Of a DNA stretch of 64,000 bases, positions 50,939 to 58,869 are shown one piece after another. The notes under the pieces were generated by a model. The model had not been told where the DNA came from and did not search any database. It was given only the letters and a program-made list of their open reading frames with translations. Position 1 is the stretch's first letter. The number at the start of each line of letters is the position of its first letter. The DNA comes from RPRC01 sp034933285. GTDB taxonomy: Bacteria > Desulfobacterota > Desulfuromonadia > Geobacterales > Geobacteraceae. The stretch covers positions 67,469-131,468 of the forward strand of contig JAYFNT010000004.1 in the NCBI GenBank assembly GCA_034933285.1, in the 5' to 3' direction. A program made the position numbers and the translations under genes.

Positions 50939-51640
50939 CTATTTCTTCACGATCAAAAGCGACAGGTAGTCCAATTTTTTCCCCACCAGCGAGGCCAGGT
51001 CGAAAACCACCTTTTCATCCGCCGTTCCGGCCCGGGTGACGAACGCTCCATTCCGGTCCAGCCCCAGGTCTTCCAGCAGGGCGTATACCCGGTCAAAAAC
51101 CCGGTTTACCTTCATGAGGACCACGGTATCGAAATCCAGCAGGGTGCGGCGGAGCTTGTCGTCCTCGAAGGTGGCGGGGAGGATGGCCACCCGCTCAGAG
51201 GCTGCCGCGAGTGGAATGCCTGCAGCAACGGCCGCATTTGTTACGCTGGATACCCCCGGAACGACTTCGACCGGTATGTCGGGATACCGGTCACGCAGAA
51301 TCCGGTAGAGGTACAGGAAGGTGGAGTAGAGGAACGGGTCGCCGATGGTTATGAAGGCCACATCCCTGCCTTTCCGGACCTGGGAGGCCACCTTTTCGGC
51401 TGCCTCTTCCCAGAAGGCGTCAAGCCCCTCCTGGTCCTTGCGCATAGGGAAAACCAGGACGATGACCTCCTGCCTGGACCGGTCCAGCAGCGATTCCACG
51501 ATGGTGAGGGCGTAGCTGGAATCGCCCTCGCCGGCTGCCGGCGCGCACACGACCGGCGCCTGGCGCAGGATCCGCTCGGCTTTGCGGGTCAGGAGCTCCG
51601 GGTCGCCCGGCCCCACTCCGACGGCAAAGATGCGGGCCAC
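50939..51640 (-). CDS. cbiL: Precorrin-2/cobalt-factor II C20-methyltransferase
   Basis: 233 residues from a GTG that overlaps the cbiET stop as TAGTG. Motifs: IFAVGVGPGDPELLTRKAER, ITIGDPFLYSTFLYLYRILR, EVVPGVSSVTNAAVAAGIPL. CobI/CbiL family. Precedes cbiF by 14 bases. Confidence 0.92.
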   Translation of the reverse strand: MARIFAVGVGPGDPELLTRKAERILRQAPVVCAPAAGEGDSSYALTIVESLLDRSRQEVIVLVFPMRKDQEGLDAFWEEAAEKVASQVRKGRDVAFITIGDPFLYSTFLYLYRILRDRYPDIPVEVVPGVSSVTNAAVAAGIPLAAASERVAILPATFEDDKLRRTLLDFDTVVLMKVNRVFDRVYALLEDLGLDRNGAFVTRAGTADEKVVFDLASLVGKKLDYLSLLIVKK

Positions 51641-52857
51641 TATTCTTCACCCCGCCTGGCTGAGATGATGTAGACCGGGTTGTGGGCTTCGAACATCTTG
51701 TATTCGGTCAGTCCGATGGTCTTGGACACGTTGACGCAGGTCACCTCCACGGTGTAGCCGTGATCTTCCAGGAATTCCACCGCCTTGGTCAGGGTGTCCA
51801 GAGTCACGGCATTGAGCACGATCATACCGTCCGGCTTCAGCCGACGGTCGACTGCATCGATGATGTCTTCCAGCATGCCGCCCGAACCGCCGATGAAGAC
51901 CCGGTCCGGGTTGGGCAGGTCGTCCAGGCCCTCGGGGGCCAGCGCTTCCACCAGCATGACGTTCTTGGAGGCGAATTTTTTCAGGTTTTCCCGTATGAAG
52001 ACCAGGTACTGGGGATTCTTCTCCAGCGCGTAAACCTTGCCGTTCGGCATCAGATTGCCCGCCTCGATGGAGACCGAGCCGCTGCCGGCGCCCACGTCCC
52101 ACAGCACCAGGTCGTTCTGCAGCTGGAGCTTGGCCAGGGTTACCGCGCGGATTTCCTGCTTGGTGATCAGCTTCTTCGCAGTGGAATATTCGTCATCCGC
52201 GATGCCTATGATGGGATAATTTTCCAGGTTGGGTTCCCAGGATTTGATGAGGATCAGGATGTTGAGGGCCGAAGACTCCATTGCCGAAAGTCCCCTGACA
52301 TCGGTTCGCGTGATTTTTTCCGAGGGGAGCCCCAGGTCTTCGCAGAGGTGTACTTCGTAGCCTTCAGCTCCCCGTGCGATCAGCTCCCGTGCTATTGCGG
52401 CCGGATTGTTGGCTGCATCGGTCAGCACGGCTGCCTTGTCGGAGGCGATAATCCGGTCGATCGCGCTTTTCAGGCCGCGGCCGTGTACGGACAGGAAGAT
52501 GGCATCGTCCCAGGGTTCCTTGATCCTGGCAAAGGCATACTGGACGCTGGTGACATTGGGAAATATTTCGATCCGCTCCTTGGGGAGATTGCGCAGCATG
52601 AACCTTGCAACGCCGAAAAAATTGGGGTCGCCGGAGCTGAGCACTACCACCCTTTGGTCGGTGTCCTTGAGGAAATCGAGCATTATGGAGAGATCGCCGT
52701 AGGTCTGTTTTTTCCCCTTGAAATCCGGGAAGATGTCCAGGAGCCGCTGGTGGCCGATGAGAAGATCTGCCGAATTGATCACTTCCAGCGCCTTGGCGCC
52801 GAATCCTTCCCATCCTGCGATGCCTGCGCCCACCAGAAAGATTTTTTGCTGCGACAT
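51640..52857 (-). CDS. cbiET: Bifunctional cobalt-precorrin-7 methyltransferase/decarboxylase CbiET
   Basis: 405 residues. CbiE part (about 1-205): IFLVGAGIAGWEGFGAKALE, VVVLSSGDPNFFGVARFMLR, IEIFPNVTSVQYAFARIKEP. CbiT part (about 215-405): LVLWDVGAGSGSVSIEAGNL, RVFIGGSGGMLEDIIDAVDR. The fusion corresponds to CobL. C5 and C15 methylation with decarboxylation. Confidence 0.92.
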   Translation of the reverse strand: MSQQKIFLVGAGIAGWEGFGAKALEVINSADLLIGHQRLLDIFPDFKGKKQTYGDLSIMLDFLKDTDQRVVVLSSGDPNFFGVARFMLRNLPKERIEIFPNVTSVQYAFARIKEPWDDAIFLSVHGRGLKSAIDRIIASDKAAVLTDAANNPAAIARELIARGAEGYEVHLCEDLGLPSEKITRTDVRGLSAMESSALNILILIKSWEPNLENYPIIGIADDEYSTAKKLITKQEIRAVTLAKLQLQNDLVLWDVGAGSGSVSIEAGNLMPNGKVYALEKNPQYLVFIRENLKKFASKNVMLVEALAPEGLDDLPNPDRVFIGGSGGMLEDIIDAVDRRLKPDGMIVLNAVTLDTLTKAVEFLEDHGYTVEVTCVNVSKTIGLTEYKMFEAHNPVYIISARRGEE

Positions 52858-52932
52858 GATTGCCCTCCCATGAAAATGAAAACGGATGTATGAATGCTCG
52901 AACGCCCTGCGGCAAGCCTGCCCAGGGAAATT

Positions 52933-54147
52933 TTAGCCGAAATATAGCACTTCTCCACCATACCCCGCCAGAAAAACCTTTACTTTCGGGCCGTGGACAA
53001 GACCTGCGGCGAAATCCGACGCTTTGCTGCATACGAGCTTTACCAGCCGATGATCATTTCCGGATGCTTCAAGTAGCTCCCGGGCACTGTTGGCCCGGAC
53101 AGCCGACTGCACGAAACGCGAGGTTCGGGGTGAAGCTTTCAGCCACTCCGCCAGTGTGGGCAGGTCGAGACCGGATGATGAGACATGGGTCTGTTCGTGT
53201 CCGCAGGCGATCTTCAGGAGCTTGGCGAATTGCGCCACCAGGATGACGTGCTTTACCCCTTTGCGGCAGCAGGCCCGCAGGGCGTGCCCCACATGATCGC
53301 CCATCATGATGTACGCTTCTTCGGGAAGAGGGAGGCCTTCGGCCGGCTCATGGCGCAAGGCACGGGCCGCAAGGCTTGAAGCCTCGTAATTGTCCCTGCC
53401 GGCCTTGTCCTGCCCAGGATTTTGCTCCTTTGCAAAAAAGCGTTGTGCTGCAATCTCGCTGGTCCGGCCGGTTGACAGCACAACGGTTTCACAGCCGCAG
53501 GCAAGCGCAACGTCGATTGCAGTGTCGATGGTGTCGGTCCATGCCGCAGCGGAAACAGGCTTCACAATTCCGCTCGTTCCCAGGATGGAGAGACCGCCGA
53601 TAACGCCCAGCCGCGCGTTCAGGGTCTTTTCAGCAAGTTCCGCGCCATTAGGTATGCTGATTTCGACATGGAGAACGGAAGGCGGGGCCAAGTTGCTGCC
53701 CGGCACCCGACAATTTGCATAAGCCTCCAGTATTGCAGCGGTTATCATCTTACGGGGGATGGGATTGATGGCCCATTCCCCCACGGGTATTGCAAGGCCG
53801 GGCTTGGTGACCCGGCCGATACCGACGCCCCCTTCGATAATGACTTGGACATCGTTCTCCCCTTTATGAAAGGGGGGTGCGGGGGGGGGTAACATTACCG
53901 TCACATGGATTTCCGCTCCATTGGTCACGTCCGGGTCATCCCCTGCGTCCTTCACCACGAAGCAGGAAGAGGAATCTCGGGTGAATGCCTGTCCATGGAG
54001 ACGAAACCGTGCGCATTCGCCCCGGGGAAGGACTATTTCCACCTCGTCCACGATCCGCTGCTCCCTGATCATGAGGGCAGCCCCCTTTGCTGCAGCTGCA
54101 GCGCATGCGCCGGTGGTGTATCCGAACTTAAGGTTTTTTTTCCCCAT
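52933..54147 (-). CDS. cbiD: Cobalt-precorrin-5B C1-methyltransferase CbiD
   Basis: 404 residues. N-terminal signature KFGYTTGACAAAAAKGA; GGLSILGTSGIVKPVSAAAW and MGDHVGHALRACCRKGVKHV are conserved family blocks. A palindromic repeat copy is in frame at about residues 86-95 (PPPAPPFHKGEN). Overlaps cbiC by 20 bases. Confidence 0.93.
   Translation of the reverse strand: MGKKNLKFGYTTGACAAAAAKGAALMIREQRIVDEVEIVLPRGECARFRLHGQAFTRDSSSCFVVKDAGDDPDVTNGAEIHVTVMLPPPAPPFHKGENDVQVIIEGGVGIGRVTKPGLAIPVGEWAINPIPRKMITAAILEAYANCRVPGSNLAPPSVLHVEISIPNGAELAEKTLNARLGVIGGLSILGTSGIVKPVSAAAWTDTIDTAIDVALACGCETVVLSTGRTSEIAAQRFFAKEQNPGQDKAGRDNYEASSLAARALRHEPAEGLPLPEEAYIMMGDHVGHALRACCRKGVKHVILVAQFAKLLKIACGHEQTHVSSSGLDLPTLAEWLKASPRTSRFVQSAVRANSARELLEASGNDHRLVKLVCSKASDFAAGLVHGPKVKVFLAGYGGEVLYFG
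53860..53895. repeat. C-run/G-run palindromic repeat inside cbiD
   Basis: CTCCCCTTTATGAAAGGGGGG core with a following G-run; in frame with cbiD. Confidence 0.8.
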
Positions 54148-54784
54148 TTCCCATATCCGCCATTAGTAAAAGGGCATTGACGACTGCCGCTGCGACATTG
54201 GATCCACCCTTCCGTCCCCGGTTGGTGATGAAGGGGATTCCGGAAAGCCTTGCTTCCCGGATGAGCTGTTCCTTGCTCGCTTCGGCGCCGACGAAACCCA
54301 CCGGCAGACCGATCACAAGGTCGGGCTGCAACCCCTCTTCCCGCACCAGTCGCAGCAGTTCGAACAGGGCGGTGGGGGCATTGCCGATGACGAAGATGCC
54401 GTTTCCCCGATCAGCTGCCCCCTTTCTCATTGCCGGAATGGACCGGGTAATGCCGGCTCTGAGCGCTTTTGCCGCAACGTCCGGGTCCGAGACAAAGCAG
54501 GAGGCCTCGATGGAAAACCGTTTCAGCAGCTTCTTATTGATCCCGGCCAGAGCCATGGTGGTGTCGGTGACGATTCCCCGGCCACTGGCCAGGGCGTCTG
54601 TTCCCCGGGCCACCGCATCCGGCGAGATAACCATCGTTCGCGCATAGTCGAAATCGGCAGTAGTGTGGATTGCCCGGCGGACGACCGGCCACTCCATGGT
54701 CGACCAGGGATGTTTCCCCACCTCCGCGTCGATGATGCGGAACGATTCAGCCTCGATGTCTTCCGGCCGCAGATTGACCGACAT
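54128..54784 (-). CDS. cbiC: Precorrin-8X methylmutase CbiC
   Basis: 218 residues from ATG 54784, which overlaps the cbiX stop as TGATG; an ATG at 54793 is possible but has its ribosome site too close. Catalytic His in RRAIHTTADFDYA; FVIGNAPTALFELLRLV and GLPVGFVGAEASKEQLI are family motifs. Moves the methyl from C11 to C12, giving cobyrinate. Confidence 0.93.
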   Translation of the reverse strand: MSVNLRPEDIEAESFRIIDAEVGKHPWSTMEWPVVRRAIHTTADFDYARTMVISPDAVARGTDALASGRGIVTDTTMALAGINKKLLKRFSIEASCFVSDPDVAAKALRAGITRSIPAMRKGAADRGNGIFVIGNAPTALFELLRLVREEGLQPDLVIGLPVGFVGAEASKEQLIREARLSGIPFITNRGRKGGSNVAAAVVNALLLMADMGNGEKKP

Positions 54785-55167
54785 CAGTTCCATCCCTTTT
54801 CGCTGAAGCTTTCCTCGATCCGGTCGATTACGAGTTTGGCGAGCCGCTTGTGCACTCCCAGGTGCCTGCCCATGGCCATTTCGACTCCGGGGTGGCGCTG
54901 CCTGGCCTGTTCCATTTCCCTGGGCAGGTCTTCCCGGACATGGGCGCCCATGTAGAGGAAATAAGGCACCAGCAGGATCCGCTGCGCACCCTGGGCGACA
55001 CAGGCATCAATCCCTTCCTGGATGTTGGGGGAGTGATTTTCCCGGAAGGAAACCTCGACAATCTCGTAATCAGCGAAATTCTTCACCATTTTCGCGATCT
55101 CATTTACGGCGTCGTTCGCTTCGGCAATACGGCTGCCGTGCGCCATGAGCAGGATTGCGGTTTTCAT
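54784..55167 (-). CDS. cbiX: Sirohydrochlorin cobaltochelatase CbiX (short form)
   Basis: 127 residues from ATG 55167 (GGAG upstream). Motifs: LLMAHGSRIAEANDAVNEIA with metal His, EVSFRENHSPNIQEGID, LLVPYFLYMGAHVREDLPRE with a second His. The short form functions as a homodimer. Inserts cobalt early in the anaerobic route. First gene of the downstream half of the cluster. Confidence 0.9.
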   Translation of the reverse strand: MKTAILLMAHGSRIAEANDAVNEIAKMVKNFADYEIVEVSFRENHSPNIQEGIDACVAQGAQRILLVPYFLYMGAHVREDLPREMEQARQRHPGVEMAMGRHLGVHKRLAKLVIDRIEESFSEKGWN

Positions 55168-55342
55168 GTTTTCTCCATTAAGATAAAAGTGATTTTCCAC
55201 TAAGCCCATTTCCTCTTTCAGTTTCGTGAATAAAAAAGCGCACTCTCCATGCTGTTAATACCAATTTACTAATAATATCTCAAACGCGAAAACCGAACAA
55301 GGCATATGGTTGCCGTCTTGAATATTAAATACGAATTATTTG

Positions 55343-55371
55343 TTGACACTAATAATACGATGTGCTAGGTT
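55343..55371 (+). promoter_or_regulatory. Sigma-70 promoter of the two-gene cassette
   Basis: TTGACA at 55343-55348, 17 bases, TAGGTT at 55366-55371, about 30 bases before the first ATG. Confidence 0.6.
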
Positions 55372-55399
55372 TGGCTCAAAAAGGTCAAGAGGTGAAACA

Positions 55400-55693
55400 A
55401 TGAGACTTTTTGAGGGATGGGCGCCTCCAGGTCGTTCGTGGGGGCCATGGCTTGAAATAGCAAACCTTTTTGGGGGGCCCGTTTCATACAAAGTGAATTT
55501 TGACACCATTTCCAATACTCCGTCGACCTTTGATGCGGAAATAAGGTATTGGGATGGTTCTTCCCAAAAAAGTGACATTGTTACCGGTCCCGGAAGCCAT
55601 ACCTTTACGGCAGGGATATGTGTTTGCGTGCAACGCATACGGTTTCGAAGTCATTCTCTCGGGCAAATGATAAAGGTTATAGTGACGCCATGA
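55400..55693 (+). CDS. Cassette protein 1, small Trp-rich protein (colicin Z C-terminal-like?)
   Basis: 97 residues from ATG 55400 (GAGGTGA upstream). Sequence features: RSWGPWLEIANLFGGPVSYK, STFDAEIRYWDGSSQKSDIV, ending CVQRIRFRSHSLGQMIKVIV. It looks like an all-beta domain without signal peptide. From memory it resembles proteins described as related to the colicin Z C-terminal domain; this is not verified. Oriented against the cobalamin genes, in a more AT-rich segment. Coupled by ATGA to the next gene. Confidence 0.5.
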   Translation: MRLFEGWAPPGRSWGPWLEIANLFGGPVSYKVNFDTISNTPSTFDAEIRYWDGSSQKSDIVTGPGSHTFTAGICVCVQRIRFRSHSLGQMIKVIVTP

Positions 55694-56085
55694 AAAACCA
55701 TATTGAAATAATATTCATCATAGGAATCATGTTATATGCCGGGTTTTTCACGGGATGTCGCAACACCGCTCCTTGGATGAAATTTATTTTCCAAAATGAA
55801 ATCGTTGTTTTGAAAAAATCTGACGCTACTTACGTTGGAATGACAAAAGATGCAAAAGGAAATCCTTTAGTTGTATTGATATTGACTAAGGAGGCTGAAA
55901 AGCGATTATCAACAGTGACCATAAAACATGTTAATACAAACGTCGATTTATATTTCAAAAACAAAATACTCTATAAAAGTATCCCTGTTTCAGAAGGTAT
56001 GAATCTGGCGGAAATCCATATGGCTGTTGACTCTCAGGACAAAGCGGAAGAAATCGTGAAATCCTGGCAAGAAAAAGGCACATGA
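55690..56085 (+). CDS. Cassette protein 2, membrane-anchored or lipoprotein with SecD P1-like domain
   Basis: 131 residues from ATG 55690. N-terminus HIEIIFIIGIMLYAGFFTGC is a hydrophobic signal with a possible lipobox Cys. The rest (LVVLILTKEAEKRLSTVTIK, NVDLYFKNKILYKSIPVSEG, AVDSQDKAEEIVKSW) resembles the SecD P1-head type fold. Its TGA is immediately followed by the convergent stop of cbiO. With cassette protein 1 it could form an effector/immunity or envelope pair; this is inference. Confidence 0.5.
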   Translation: MKNHIEIIFIIGIMLYAGFFTGCRNTAPWMKFIFQNEIVVLKKSDATYVGMTKDAKGNPLVVLILTKEAEKRLSTVTIKHVNTNVDLYFKNKILYKSIPVSEGMNLAEIHMAVDSQDKAEEIVKSWQEKGT

Positions 56086-56937
56086 TCAGGTTTTCAACCT
56101 TTCAAGTATCTCCCGTCGCGCCTCGCCTATGGTCAGGGGGAGGCGTTCGAAGGGTATATTGTCCTCATGTTTCAGCCGGTATATCAGTTCGGCGATATGT
56201 GGGAGCCGGAGTCTTACGTCGGCCATTTCCTTCGGCGCGGAGAAAACCTCTTCTGGGGGCCCTCCCCGGGCGAGTGCCCCTTTGCTCAGGATATGGAGAC
56301 GGTGCAGGAACAGCGGCACCAGGTCGACGCTGTGGGTCGCCATGACGATGGTCACCCCGTTTTCCCTGTTCAGGCGGGTCAGCAATTCCATCATCCGGTA
56401 CTCGCCCATGGGGTCCAGGCCTGCGGTCGGCTCGTCAAGGAGCAGTATCTCGTGACCCATGGCCAGGAGGCCGGCAATGCAGATCCGCTTTTTCTGACCG
56501 AAGCTCAAGTTGTGGATGGACTTCCCGGCACATCCTGCCATGTCAACGCTGGAAAGGGCATTCCGGATCCTTTCGGCCACCTCCTTCTCGCCGAAGCCCA
56601 TGTTGCGGGGGCCGAAGGCCACGTCTTCCGAGACCGTGTGTGCGAAAAGCTGGTCATCGGGGTTCTGGAAGACAAGGCCTACCTTGCGGTAGATATCCCT
56701 CGGAGAGAGGTCGCGGATGTCCTCTCCGTCCAGGAGGACTCGTCCCTCGTAATCCTTGATAATTCCGTCCATCGCCTTGAGCAGGGTCGTCTTCCCGGAA
56801 CCGTTGGAACCGAGAATGCCGGTGAATTCCCCCCGTTCCACTTCGAGGTGGATGCCTGACAGTGCCACCGTACCGTCGGAATATCTGAATGTATCTATGG
56901 CTACTGAAAGTCGCGGAGTGTTCACAAGTTCCTTCAA
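56086..56937 (-). CDS. cbiO: Cobalt ECF transporter ATPase CbiO
   Basis: 283 residues, ABC ATPase: Walker A GSNGSGKTTLLK, signature LSFGQKKRICIAG, Walker B ILLLDEPTAGLD, switch His in VMATHSVDL. Powers the CbiMNQ cobalt importer. Confidence 0.93.
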   Translation of the reverse strand: MKELVNTPRLSVAIDTFRYSDGTVALSGIHLEVERGEFTGILGSNGSGKTTLLKAMDGIIKDYEGRVLLDGEDIRDLSPRDIYRKVGLVFQNPDDQLFAHTVSEDVAFGPRNMGFGEKEVAERIRNALSSVDMAGCAGKSIHNLSFGQKKRICIAGLLAMGHEILLLDEPTAGLDPMGEYRMMELLTRLNRENGVTIVMATHSVDLVPLFLHRLHILSKGALARGGPPEEVFSAPKEMADVRLRLPHIAELIYRLKHEDNIPFERLPLTIGEARREILERLKT

Positions 56938-56977
56938 TTATGATGAAATGTCGGGATGTCTGGCGACATGACCCGGT

Positions 56978-57727
56978 TCAGAATGTCCAGAGCATTCCCA
57001 TGCACATGAGGAACGAGAAGCCCGCTGCGACCTCAACGGTCCGGAACGGCTTGTGTTTCAGCATCGGCATGGCGCCGTCGTATCCCCTCTGTACCATGGC
57101 AGTGGTAATGTTCTGGCTGTTGTCGAAGGCCTTGATGACGAGCGATCCCGTGAGCGTGCCGAAAGAACGGAGCCCCCGCCGGAACCCGGAATAGCCGAGC
57201 CGGTTCTTCTGGGCACTGTAGATAACCCTTGCGTCGTCAAAGAGGAGAAAAAGGTAACGCCAGGCAAAGAGGGTGATGTCGATGAATCCTTTTGGAACCC
57301 GCAGCCAGGCCAAGGCGGCCATGAGCTCGGTAAAGGGGGTGAAAAAGGCGAGGGTGGCCATCACAGCTACCGCACCTGTTATCCGAGCGGCGATCTCCAG
57401 GCCCTCCAATAGCCCCTCCCTATACCCCGTGATCTCCAGGCCCGGGAGATGAAGCGTGAAGAGGGGATCGTGGCCGATGAAGAAAAGTTTGACCAGGATT
57501 ATCATGATGATAATGAAACCCGGCTCGGCGAAACGGATCAGAAGAGACTTCGCGGATATTCCCCGCAGCCTGCAGATGACCAAGCAGAGTCCGGCCGTCG
57601 CAAGGGGGAACAGGCTGCCTCCTGCGCTGAGCACCATGATCAGCAGGGCGAGCGCGCAAAGGAGCTTGATGCGCGCATCGATGCGGGAGAGTAAACAGGC
57701 TCCGTTTTGATGTAATAGCTGGTGCAT
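56978..57727 (-). CDS. cbiQ: Cobalt ECF transporter T component CbiQ
   Basis: 249 residues with about five membrane helices; coupling helices carry LRVPKGFIDITLFAWRYLFL and a C-terminal basic motif near NRLGYSGFRRGLRSFG. Links CbiO to CbiMN. Confidence 0.9.
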   Translation of the reverse strand: MHQLLHQNGACLLSRIDARIKLLCALALLIMVLSAGGSLFPLATAGLCLVICRLRGISAKSLLIRFAEPGFIIIMIILVKLFFIGHDPLFTLHLPGLEITGYREGLLEGLEIAARITGAVAVMATLAFFTPFTELMAALAWLRVPKGFIDITLFAWRYLFLLFDDARVIYSAQKNRLGYSGFRRGLRSFGTLTGSLVIKAFDNSQNITTAMVQRGYDGAMPMLKHKPFRTVEVAAGFSFLMCMGMLWTF

Positions 57728-57749
57728 GCTCAGTTCCTAGGTGACGGGG

Positions 57750-58085
57750 CTAACCCCTTTTTACCTTCCCTTCCAGCAGTACCCGCCAGTAATATCCGGC
57801 TGCGAAGCCACCGGCGGCGCCCGCCAGGAGGAAGGCGAACAGCAGCAGGTCACCCTGGTCGGTGTTGATCAGGGAATCCCGTGATTCCCGGCCGTGCTCC
57901 CTGGAGATCTTTTCAACCACCGCTTCGTCCACGCCCGGCCATTTGTCGGCGCCGTGCGCATCTTTACGCAAGGCACAGGGCACAAGGCACAGGATCGCAA
58001 GCGAAAAAATAAAATAATATGCGTGCAATTTCAAGGGTTTTATCGCGCTTTGAGACTTGCGCCTTGAGCCTGCCTCTTTATCCAT
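57750..58085 (-). CDS. cbiN: Cobalt transport protein CbiN with repeat-derived N-terminus
   Basis: 111 residues. The recognisable CbiN part is ADKWPGVDEAVVEKISREHG and the C-terminal helix FAFLLAGAAGGFAAGYYWRV. The N-terminal 45 residues include KEAGSRRKSQSA and LCLVPCALRKDAHG, encoded by GGCACAAGGC-type repeats around a hydrophobic segment. Start overlaps the cbiM stop by 8 bases. Helper of CbiM. Confidence 0.85.
   Translation of the reverse strand: MDKEAGSRRKSQSAIKPLKLHAYYFIFSLAILCLVPCALRKDAHGADKWPGVDEAVVEKISREHGRESRDSLINTDQGDLLLFAFLLAGAAGGFAAGYYWRVLLEGKVKRG
57960..58075. repeat. GGCACAAGGC-type repeat inside cbiN
   Basis: GCAAGGCACAGGGCACAAGG at 57970-57990 and GCGCCTTGAGCCTGCC at about 58050-58068 border an AT-rich segment. 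Confidence 0.6.
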
Positions 58086-58818
58086 TTCCTTTTACCTCGC
58101 AAGCTTTTATCACTTGCATTCTAACCAGTATATCAGGTCTTTTCCGTTTCAGCAGCACTACCATCCCGGCAGTCATGGCGCCTTCCAGTATGCCGAGGGG
58201 GAGCTGGGTCGGGACGAAGGCAAGAAGGATTTTTTCCAGGAGGGGGAGGAACGGCTCTGTTCCGTGAATGCCCGAAGCCAGCTCGACGGCTGTGGCCAGA
58301 TAAGTGGCCCAGTCTGCCAGGACCCCGGCAAAGAAAGCAGCGACCGCAAGCGAAGCCCCAATTGTTCGAAGACCCTTGAAGGTCAGATACCCTGCCAGTG
58401 AGCCTATGATTCCCATTGAAACGATATTGGCTCCCAGGGTGGAAAGTCCGCCATGCGAGAGGAACAGCGCCTGGAGAAGCAGGGAAACCGAAGCAATTAC
58501 TGTGCTTGCCAGCGGCCCGAGCAGTATGGCTGCCATTCCGGTTCCGCAGGGGTGGGAGCATGTTCCTGCCAAGGGCACCGGTACCGGCATGCAGGAGATT
58601 ATGAAGACAACCGCCGCCATGAGGCCCAGTAGGGGTTTGTACGAGAGATCCCGCCGGGACAGGGAGTTGATCTGCCTGAGCCCCATGGCTACCACGGGGA
58701 GGGCGCCCGCATACCACGCAGCGGCCCACGGCAAGGGGAGGATCCCCTCCGAGATGTGCATGGCATGGGCCGGGGCGGCGAGCAGCAACAGGGCGGTGCA
58801 GGCAAGGAACTTTAACAT
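58078..58818 (-). CDS. cbiM: Cobalt transport protein CbiM
   Basis: 246 residues. Signal peptide MLKFLACTALLLLAAPAHA followed by MHISEGILPLPWAAAWYAGA, whose Met-His amino end binds cobalt. Further motifs: CSHPCGTGMAAILLGPLAST, and six to seven membrane helices. Substrate-binding part of the ECF importer. Confidence 0.93.
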   Translation of the reverse strand: MLKFLACTALLLLAAPAHAMHISEGILPLPWAAAWYAGALPVVAMGLRQINSLSRRDLSYKPLLGLMAAVVFIISCMPVPVPLAGTCSHPCGTGMAAILLGPLASTVIASVSLLLQALFLSHGGLSTLGANIVSMGIIGSLAGYLTFKGLRTIGASLAVAAFFAGVLADWATYLATAVELASGIHGTEPFLPLLEKILLAFVPTQLPLGILEGAMTAGMVVLLKRKRPDILVRMQVIKACEVKGNG

Positions 58819-58869
58819 ATAAACCTCGAATTTAAAGGGTTAGGGCGATTTTCTCTCCTTAACGCCGTG

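Noticed and set aside
51682..52893. 403-codon plus-strand frame
   Set aside because: Antisense to cbiET, which has all family motifs.
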